DNA from: JAAZVM01 sp041642635
GTDB taxonomy: Bacteria; Patescibacteriota; Gracilibacteria; BD1-5; UBA6164
Reading direction: 5' to 3'
Assembly: GCA_041642635.1 (NCBI GenBank)
Contig: JBEPWB010000013.1
Location: 1 to 24,530, forward strand
Length of the DNA stretch: 24,530 nt
The notes below the pieces were generated by a model. It saw only the letters and a program-made list of their open reading frames with translations. It searched no databases and was not told the origin of the DNA. The position numbers and the translations under genes were made by a program. Numbering within the stretch: position 1 is the stretch's first letter; the number at the start of each line of letters is the position of its first letter. Positions 18,136 through 24,530 of the stretch are shown here, in pieces.

Positions 18136-18786
18136 ATGTTTGTAGTTATTGATTGACTTGATGGTTCTTGAAAAGGTACTCAAGTAAAACTTGTTGCTGA
18201 AAAATTAGAAAAATTATGAAAAAAAGTAAAAATTCTTGATTATCCTAGATATTGAGAAAAATCTTCTTTTTTTGTTGAAAAATATTTGAATTGATGATAT
18301 TGAACTGATTTGACAGCAAAACAAGCAAGTATTTTTTATGCTATTGATAGATTTGATGATAGTTATAATCTTAGAGAAGAAATAAAAAGTTATGATTTTA
18401 TAATCAGTAATAGATATGTTTCTGCAAATATGATTCACCAAACTGGAAAAATTTTTGATGAGAAAAAAAGACAAGAATTTTTAGATTGGCTAGAAGAATT
18501 GGAGTTTGAAATAATGTGAATTCCAAGACCAGATAAAGTTATTTTTTTGAATGTTACTCCTGAAATTAGTCAAGAATTAGTCTTAAAAAAAGAATCAAGA
18601 AAATATCTAAAATGAGATAAAAAAATGGATCTTCACGAAGAAGATAAGAATCATCTAATAAATGCTCACATATCAGCAAATGAAATATCAAAAAAATATA
18701 ATTGGATAAAAATTGATTGTGAAAAATCTTGAAAAATGAGAACTATAGAAGATATAAACCAAGAAATTTTGAAAAATATAATATAA
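18136..18786 (+). CDS. tmk: Thymidylate kinase
   Basis: This 216-aa enzyme phosphorylates dTMP to dTDP using ATP, an essential step of dTTP supply. The P-loop IDGLDGSGKGT (residues 5-15) begins the protein, with two of its glycines encoded by TGA. YAIDRFDDSYNL holds the DR(F) substrate-binding motif, and ISNRYVSANMIHQ follows the usual SDRY position. The length is typical of bacterial Tmk. It heads a three-gene run with a YraN-like nuclease and trmB; intergenic gaps are 29 and 3 bases. A promoter with consensus -10 precedes it. Confidence 0.9.
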
Positions 18787-18796
18787 AAACGCTCTC

Positions 18797-18818
18797 CATT
18801 TTAAAAATTTTTAAAATG
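18797..18818. repeat. 22-bp palindrome spanning a start codon
   Basis: A perfect 22-base AT-rich palindrome begins 11 bases after the tmk stop and ends with the ATG of the next gene (18816-18818). In RNA it could form a weak hairpin that masks the start codon. Confidence 0.4.
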
Positions 18819-19175
18819 ACAACTACAAAAAATAAATGAGATGAATGAGAATTAGTTGCAATCAAGTATTTGCAAAATAAGTGATACAAAATAATTGATT
18901 ACAATTTTAAATTTGGAAGATTTTGAGAGGTCGATATAATAGCTCGCGACCAAAAAATTACTTGCTTTTTTGAGGTAAAATTTAGACAAAATTTGAGATA
19001 TGGAACTCCTGAAGAAAGTATTACAAAAAATAAGCTTTTTAAATTTAGAAAGACTATTGAATATTATGTTTTGAAAAATAATTTAGATTTTGAAAAAATA
19101 AGATTTGATGTGATTACTATTTTAAAAATGAAGAAAAATTATAGAATAAAACATTATAAAAATTTAGAAATTTAA
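18816..19175 (+). CDS. YraN/UPF0102-family putative endonuclease
   Basis: This 119-aa protein starts MTTTKNKGDEGELVAIKYL, with a helix carrying the conserved G-x-x-GE (E12). FGRFGEVDIIARD (E38, D40) and CFFEVKFR (E53, K55) form the E...D...E-x-K active-site pattern of the restriction-endonuclease-like fold found in this family. Its cellular role is not well defined; an association with recombination or DNA processing has been proposed for relatives. It is in the tmk-trmB operon, 3 bases before trmB, and the length fits the family. Confidence 0.8.
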
Positions 19176-19178
19176 ATT

Positions 19179-19844
19179 ATGACTCCAACTGATAAACACA
19201 AAAAATTTAACTGATATATACAAAAAGTTCAAGACCATCCATATATTTTTGATGATGAAAATGAAGCTTTTGAAAATGCTTGAAAATGGTGAGAATTTTT
19301 TAAAAATGATAACGAAATTATTTTGGAGATTTGAACTTGATTAGGAAATTTTTTTTCTTGAGAAGTAGCTAAAAATCCAGATAAAAATTATATTTGAAAA
19401 GAAATAAGATTTAAGAGATTATTTGTTACTGCTGATAAAACTCTAAAAAGTTGATGAAAAAATTTTGTTTTATTAAAAACAATGTGACAAAATATCGATA
19501 AAGTTTTTGCTAAGTGAGAATTAAGTTTTACTTATGTTTTGTTCCCAGATCCTTGGGCAAATAAAGACAGACAAAAAAAACATAGACTTTGGAGTGAAAA
19601 ATTTATTAGTGACTTATATGACAGAACAAAAGTAGGTTGAAAAGTTATTTTTAAAACTGATCACAGGGAATATTTTGATTCTACGATTGAATTATTAGAA
19701 AAATTTTGAAAATGGAAAATACTTGAAATTTCTTATGATTATGATAATGATATGAAAGTTTTGAACACAAAAAAATTAACAGAATTTGAAGTAATTTTTA
19801 GAACACAAAAAATAAAAATCAACTACATAGAGTTACAAAAATAA
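19179..19844 (+). CDS. trmB: tRNA (guanine-N7)-methyltransferase TrmB
   Basis: This 221-aa protein is a SAM-dependent methyltransferase that makes m7G46 in tRNA. The SAM loop LEIGTGLGNF (about 49-58) and the diagnostic YVLFPDPWANKDRQKKHRL (F122-W126 with downstream basic residues) identify TrmB. GGKVIFKTDHREYF is the later motif. The acidic residue of the usual G-x-D after the second strand appears as GKE. The gene is third of the tmk operon; its stop lies in the left arm of a terminator. Confidence 0.9.
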
Positions 19845-19870
19845 TAAAAAATTACTTTTATTATTTTTTT
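19838..19870 (+). terminator. Terminator of the tmk operon
   Basis: A 12-bp stem (19838-19849 with 19856-19867) and loop AATTAC are followed by a T tract to 19870. The trmB stop at 19842-19844 lies inside the left arm. Confidence 0.7.
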
Positions 19871-19902
19871 TATAAAAAAAATTTTACAAATTTTAAAAAA
19901 TA

Positions 19903-19908
19903 TATAAT
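19903..19908 (+). promoter_or_regulatory. Possible -10 of the nitroreductase-gdh operon
   Basis: TATAAT lies 51 bases before the ATG at 19960. A second candidate, TACTAT at 19916-19921, is in an AGTTACTATA block that also occurs at 23953. No good -35 is seen for either. The 19871-19959 gap contains nothing else I can support. Confidence 0.35.
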
Positions 19909-19959
19909 ATATAGTTACTATACAAAATATAGCTAATTTAAGTTTTAAAAAATAAAAAT

Positions 19960-20592
19960 ATGTCAGAAATAATAAAAGATTTAAACTGGAGATATGCAAC
20001 AAAAAGTTTTGATACTTCAAAAAAAGTTTCACAAGAAGATATGGAAGAAATAATCGAATCATTTAGATTAACTCCATCAAGTTTTTGATTAGAACCTTGG
20101 AAATTAATAGTAATTGAAAATCCTGAATTAAAAGAAAAATTAAGAGAACATAGTTTTGGACAAGCTCAAATTACTGAAAGTTCTCATTTGTTAGTTTTTG
20201 CTAGAGTAAAAACTTTAGATGATAATTATGTTGATAAATTTTTTGATAATCAAGTAAAAATTACTTGAGCTAGTAGAGAAGATTTGTCAGGGTATGAAAA
20301 TATGATAAAATGATATTTGGGTAATTTAGATGAAACTTCAAAAATGATTTGGGCAAAAGAACAAGTTAATATTGCTCTTGGAAATGTTATGCATACTTTA
20401 GCTAGAAAGAAAATAGATTCTTGTGCTATTGGAGGATTTAATCCATCAATGTATGACGAAATTTTAGGTCTAGGAGAAAAAGATTTAGCTTCTGTTGTTG
20501 TACTACCAATTGGTTACAGAAGTGCAGATGATAAATATGCCGAAAAACCAAAAGTAAGATTTTCAGAAGAAGAAGTTGTAATCAAAATGTAA
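19960..20592 (+). CDS. Nitroreductase-family NAD(P)H oxidoreductase
   Basis: This 210-aa protein is an FMN-dependent oxidoreductase of the NfsB/nitroreductase type, cytosolic and probably homodimeric. NWRYATKSFD at the start contains the RY(A/S)-x-(R/K) FMN-phosphate motif; FRLTPSSFGLEPWKLIVIEN is the conserved PS-S-G-x-x-PW-x-x-I flavin-binding block. ALGNVMHTLARKKIDSCAIGGF and VVVLPIGYRSADDKYAEKPKVRF are the later family motifs. The physiological substrate cannot be told from sequence. It is 28 bases upstream of glutamate dehydrogenase with no terminator between, so the two are probably co-transcribed and may share NAD(P)H metabolism. Confidence 0.88.
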
Positions 20593-20620
20593 TTATTATT
20601 AATAAATAATTTTTGTAGAA

Positions 20621-21877
20621 ATGAATGAAAAAGTTAATGCTTATGAGAGTGTGAAAAAACAAATGAAAAATGCAATAGCATTATCGTGAAAAAATGATGA
20701 TTTTTCTTCTCATATTGAATTACTTTCGACTCCAAAAAGAGTATTGGAAGTAAGTATTCCTGTAAAAATGGATGATTGAAGTATAAGAACTTTTGTGGGG
20801 TTTAGAAGCCAACATAATGATTCAAGATGACCATTTAAATGATGAATAAGATTTCATCCATCAGTTGATAGAGATGAAGTAAAAGCTCTATCAATGTGGA
20901 TGACTTTTAAATGTGCTGTTGTTGATATTCCACTTGGTTGATGAAAATGATGAATAATTGTAGATCCTAGAGATATGTCTGCTTGAGAATTAGAAAGACT
21001 TTCTAGATGATATGTTAGACAATTATATAAATATATTTGACCAACTCAGGATGTTCCAGCACCAGATGTGAATACAAATCCACAAATAATGTCTTGGATG
21101 ATGGATGAATATTCAAAATTAGTTTGAGAGCTTTCTCCAGGTTCATTCACCTGAAAACCACTTTGTGTTGGTTGATCAAAATGAAGATCACAAGCAACAG
21201 CTCAAGGTTGAGTTTATGCTTTATTAGAAATTTTAGAATTAAAAAATAAACATATTTGAGATATTAATTTTATTGTACAATGAGCTTGAAATGCTTGATT
21301 AACATTTGCAAAAATATTAACTTGATTATGAGCAAAATTAGTTTGAATCTCTGATTCTAGATGATGAGTTTATGATAAAGATGGTTTAGATATTAATAAA
21401 ATTATCGATTTAAAAACTTCAAAAAAATCAGTTAATGATTATGAATGATTAGAAAAAACAACTGATAATTGAATATTAGAAAAGCAATGTGATATTTTGG
21501 TTCCAGCTGCAATGGAAAATCAAATAACAAAAGATAATGCCTGAAAAATAAAAGCAAGTATAGTTTTAGAGCTTGCAAACTGACCTGTAACTCCAGAATG
21601 AGATGAAATATTATTTAATGAGTGAAAACTTGTTATTCCTGATATTTTGGCAAATGCTTGAGGGGTTATGGTAAGTTATTTTGAGCAAGTTCAAAATGAT
21701 ATGAATTTTTATTGGGAAGAAGATGAGGTTGATGAAAAATTGAAGAAAAAGATGAAAAAAGCTACTTTGGAGGTATATGAAAAAACAAAAGAATTAAATA
21801 CTTCTATGAGAAACTGAGCTTATACTATTGCTATGCAAAGAGTAATTGATGCGATGGATAGTAGATGAGAATATTAA
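20621..21877 (+). CDS. Glutamate dehydrogenase (Glu/Leu/Phe/Val dehydrogenase family)
   Basis: This 418-aa enzyme interconverts glutamate and 2-oxoglutarate plus ammonia using NAD(P). RGPFKGGIRFHP (K73), MTFKCAVVDIPLGGGKGGI (K97, K109) and VPAPDVNT are the substrate and catalytic motifs. FIVQGAGNAGLTFA (G221, G223, G226) is the dinucleotide loop, and VPAAMENQIT and EGANGPVTPE-like ELANGPVTPEG complete the C-terminal domain. The length matches the family. GGGKGG is written GGT TGA TGA AAA TGA TGA, one of the clearest signs of UGA=Gly. It follows the nitroreductase in a likely operon and ends in a strong terminator. Confidence 0.95.
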
Positions 21878-21878
21878 T

Positions 21879-21910
21879 AAAAACTAGATTTTAAAAAAAA
21901 TCTAGTTTTT
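21879..21910 (+). terminator. Terminator after glutamate dehydrogenase
   Basis: A perfect 14-bp stem (21879-21892 with 21897-21910), loop AAAA, begins just after the stop at 21875-21877 and is followed by further T-rich sequence. Confidence 0.8.
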
Positions 21911-21929
21911 ATTTTTTTATTTTTTATTT

Positions 21930-21958
21930 TTGAGTAAAATGATTTTATATTACATATT
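21930..21958 (+). promoter_or_regulatory. Possible promoter of the ABC-F gene
   Basis: TTGAGT (21930-21935) is followed after 17 bases by CATATT (21953-21958), a moderate sigma-70 match ending 14 bases before the ATG. If correct, the leader is only a few bases long. Weak call. Confidence 0.3.
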
Positions 21959-21972
21959 AATAAAATAATTTA

Positions 21973-23430
21973 ATGAGTGGAAAAACAGAAACTGTAATTA
22001 GTTTTAAATGAGTTGATTTTAATTACGATATAACAAAACCAATACTTGATGAAGTTAGTTTTAATGTTAGAAAATGAGCAAAAATTACTCTTATGTGACA
22101 AAATTGAGCTTGAAAATCTACAATTTTTAAACTAATTAATGGTAGTTTAGAAAAAAAAGCAGGTGCCATTAATATTGATAAAAATTTAACAATAGCTACT
22201 TGATACCAAGTAGTTTTACAAGAAGATAAAGAACTTAGTGTATCAGATTTTTTTAGAAAATATTATCCAGATAAATCAGCTTTTAATATTGATAAAGAAA
22301 TATTTGAAGTTTTAGATGTTGTAAATTTAAAAGCTCCATTAGATAAAAAAATCAAAGATTTTTCTGGTGGACAACAAGCTAGATTATTGCTTTGAGCTGC
22401 ACTTATTCAAAATCCTGATATTTTATTATTAGATGAACCTACTAATAATCTGGATATTGAAGGAATATTTCACTTAACTACTTTTTTACAAAATTATAAA
22501 AAAACTGTTATTGTAATTAGCCATGATGCTGATTTTTTGAATAGTTTTACAGATTGAGTTTTATACTTGGATTCTCATACTAAACAAATTGAACAATTTG
22601 TATGAGATTATTACGCGGTAGTTGAACAAATCGAGCGTAAAAAAGAAAAAGAAAACCAAGCAAATGCTAGACTTGCAAAAGAAGCCCAAGCAAAAAAAGA
22701 TCAAGCTGAAAAATTTGCTCACAAATGATGAAAACTTAGACAAGTTGCAAAAAAAATGAGAGAAGCAGCTTCAGAAATGGAAGATGATATAGTTGATGTT
22801 AGAAAAGAAGATAAAACAATTAGAGATTTTGAAATTCCTCTTCAAGATGATATCGGATGAGTTTTATTAGAAATAAATTCTGTTCATATTATTAAAGATG
22901 ATAAAGTTGTTGAAAAAGATGTTGAAATAAAACTGAGAAAAGATGATCATTTATTGTTATCTTGACCAAATTGAATTGGTAAATCAACTCTATTAGAAAA
23001 AATTGTATCTTGAGATGAAACAGGTTGTAAACTAAGTGAAGGTGTAAAAATTTGATATTATAGACAAGATTTTTCAAATCTAGATTTTGAGCAAACTGTT
23101 TATGATTGTCTTAGACAAACTGCTCCAGAAGAATTAGGGGAGCAAGAGCTTAGAAGTAAAGCTGCAGGTTTTTTAATCACTTGAGATATAATGAAAACAA
23201 AAATTTGAGATTTATCAGAGTGACAAAAATGACTTGTTGCATTTTGTAGACTTGTGTTTTTAAAACCTTGAGTTCTTATATTGGACGAACCAACAAATCA
23301 TATAAATTTTAGACATATTCCAGTTATTGCAAAAGCACTTGATAATTTTAAGTGAGCTATGATTTTGGTTTCTCACGTTGATGAATTTGTATGGCAAATT
23401 AGAATGGATCAATATCTTGATCTTAATTAA
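21973..23430 (+). CDS. ABC-F family ATPase
   Basis: This 485-aa soluble protein has two ABC ATPase domains and no membrane segments. The first has Walker A GQNGAGKST (42-50), signature FSGGQQARLL (from about 130) and Walker B ILLLDEPTNNLD. The second has GPNGIGKST (331-339), signature LSEGQKGLVAF and LILDEPTNH. They are joined by a long charged linker (QANARLAKEAQAKKDQAEK and on) of the ABC-F type. Such proteins bind the ribosome E site and regulate or rescue translation; some confer antibiotic protection. The second domain is somewhat unusual, with HINFRHIP after DEPTN. It is a single gene with terminators on both sides. I would not name the subtype. Confidence 0.9.
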
Positions 23431-23462
23431 AAAAAACTAGGATTTTATCCTAGTTTTTTTTT
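23431..23462. terminator. Bidirectional terminator after the ABC-F gene
   Basis: A 12-bp stem (23431-23442 with 23448-23459) immediately follows the ABC-F stop, with T tracts in both directions. It also touches the end of the convergent lipoprotein gene, whose stop is at 23461-23463. Confidence 0.75.
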
Positions 23463-23925
23463 AATATAATTCTACTTCTTTATACATTGCATTTTCTTCT
23501 AATCAGCTTGGATTAGCTTTTTTAAAAACTAATTTTAAATTTTCTCTATTTTCTAATTCTGAAATATCAATTACAGAATTCATGCTGATATAATCTTCTG
23601 TCATCCAATCATCTTCAGTTGTTACTACTGTCTCATTAATTAATTGGTTTCATTGATATAATTCAACACTAAAATCAGCTTCAAAAAACCATAATCAACT
23701 AGCTTCTCAATTGATTATTATTTTGTCATCATCAAATAATGCATTTCATCTAATCTCTTTTTCAGAGTCATTAAAATTATAAATATTGCTACTTTGATTA
23801 TTATTTTCTTCATTAGAATTATCTTCTTGATTATTTACTCAGTTATTATTTTCGTTATCAGTAACGTCAGGATTACAAGAAACTAAAAATAATGATAAAA
23901 CCATTAATAAAGCTATTTTTTTCAT
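23461..23925 (-). CDS. Gmad2-domain lipoprotein
   Basis: This 154-aa protein starts MKKIALLMVLSLFLVSCNPD, a lipoprotein signal with lipobox LVSC. An Asn/Asp/Glu-rich spacer (about 21-60) precedes a C-terminal domain. IINGEASGLWFFEADFSVEL, TTEDDWMTEDYISM and FKKANPSGLEE match the G-x-A-x-G-x-WFFEA / DWMT / NPSGLPE pattern of the Gmad2 immunoglobulin-like domain (known from spore-associated GerM-like and other extracytoplasmic proteins). It is probably anchored in the outer face of the cytoplasmic membrane; its role is unknown. It is divergent from the membrane protein at 23992 and shares a palindrome-like promoter region with it. Confidence 0.75.
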
Positions 23926-23952
23926 AATAAAGTTTTTAAATTTTAAATAATT

Positions 23953-23978
23953 AGTTACTATAAGTACTAATTATAACT
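23953..23978. promoter_or_regulatory. Divergent promoter region resembling the 9961 palindrome
   Basis: This 26-base block begins AGTTA and ends TAATTATAACT, and is identical to 9961-9986 at 21 of 26 positions by direct alignment, though it is an imperfect palindrome. TATAAT lies on the minus strand (plus 23970-23975), suited to the lipoprotein gene; the plus strand has TACTAT. It may be a weaker version of the divergent element or simply similar AT-rich promoter sequence. Confidence 0.4.
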
Positions 23979-23991
23979 ATATTATTCAAAA

Positions 23992-24530
23992 ATGAAAAAA
24001 TTACTAACAAAAAATTATTTAATAATAATTTTTTTAATCACATTTTTTGTATGAATGTGAATTGTTCTTAGTATTTTTAGTGCTGAAGAGATTGTTTGAT
24101 ATTTTTGAATTGAAAACACTTACTTGGTAATTTTTTTAATAGCAGCAATTTGATGATTTTCAAGTATTTCTTGATATCCTCTTATTGCTATTATGGCAAC
24201 ATTTATAACAGGTTGATCAAATGCTTTTTTTATATGACTTGCAACTTGAATAGGTATAACTTTTTGAGATTCTATATTTTATTATTTTTGAATAAAATCA
24301 AGAAATATAGTTAAATGAAAATATAAAAAATATGTGAATAAATTAACAAAATTTTTGAAAAAAAGAAATAATTATTTTATGCCAATAATAATTTATTTGT
24401 ATACTTGATTTGTTCCTTTTCCAAATGATATATTAACAGTTTCTGCATGATTATCATGATATCCATATAAAAAAGCATTAATACCAATGCTTTTATGAAA
24501 TATAACTCATATGATGATTTATGCTTATTT
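23992..24530 (+). CDS. VTT/DedA-like membrane protein, N-terminal part (cut by window end)
   Basis: The first 179 residues are visible and the gene continues past the window. A hydrophobic N-terminal segment (YLIIIFLITFFVGMGIVLSI) is followed by YLVIFLIAAIGGFSSISGYP and a long membrane region with TGGSNAFFIGLATGIGITFG. A basic stretch (RNIVKGKYKKYVNKLTKF) precedes FVPFPNDILTVSAGLSGY. The small-residue-rich membrane hairpin and the F-x-P-x-P-ND...SAG block resemble DedA/VTT (SNARE-associated) membrane proteins, implicated in lipid scrambling or transport. Membership is likely but rests on the partial sequence. Confidence 0.6.

Noticed and set aside
14000..24000. CRISPR array, tRNA or rRNA genes
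   Set aside because: No regularly spaced repeats and no cloverleaf or conserved rRNA segment was found in the gaps, all of which are under 200 bases.
1..24530. Many short broken frames that look like a field of pseudogenes under the standard code
   Set aside because: All interruptions are TGA at positions where conserved families have glycine; with code 25 the frames are full length.

Overview
ORGANISM. The window is very AT-rich bacterial DNA that only makes sense if TGA is read as glycine (genetic code 25). TGA falls on invariant glycines throughout: both G of the radical-SAM GGEP motif, the P-loops of Tmk and the ABC-F protein, GGGKGG of glutamate dehydrogenase, GRGL and QEGN of RpoD, and the Toprim motif of DnaG. 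That code is known from Gracilibacteria (BD1-5) and Absconditabacteria (SR1), so this is a member of that part of the CPR/Patescibacteria. Almost no start codon has a Shine-Dalgarno sequence; starts follow A/T-rich tracts. I found no rRNA, tRNA, CRISPR array, insertion sequence or prophage, and no gene-free stretch over 300 bases.

REGION 1 (1-8641), radical SAM array. Nine radical SAM genes are packed together: a 3' fragment at the left edge, one divergent minus-strand gene, and seven plus-strand genes with gaps of 14 bases or less or overlaps. They differ in length (272-456 aa) and in C-terminal cysteine motifs (SPASM/twitch-like CX2CX5C, one degenerate SPASM, one doubled, one absent), so they are divergent paralogues rather than recent copies. 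No precursor peptide is visible in the window.

REGION 2 (8638-13884). A minus-strand A24 prepilin-peptidase-like membrane protein is divergent from a protein with an HESSH motif that resembles the HEXXH peptide-modification proteins that accompany radical SAM maturases. A 20-base palindrome (TATAATTAAWWTTAATTATA) lies in both divergent promoters of regions 1 and 2, suggesting one regulatory unit. An 893-aa secreted surface protein follows.

REGION 3 (13926-24530), core genes. On the minus strand are dnaG-rpoD, with a possible attenuator between them, and a 233-aa hypothetical. On the plus strand are tmk, a YraN-like nuclease, trmB, a nitroreductase, glutamate dehydrogenase and an ABC-F ATPase. 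The end holds a minus-strand Gmad2-type lipoprotein and a truncated VTT/DedA-like membrane protein. Many terminators have the stop codon inside or touching the hairpin.

HOW THE GENES MAY WORK TOGETHER (inference). The radical SAM array and the HEXXH protein look like a peptide- or protein-modification locus of unusual complexity. The substrate is unknown and probably encoded outside the window.
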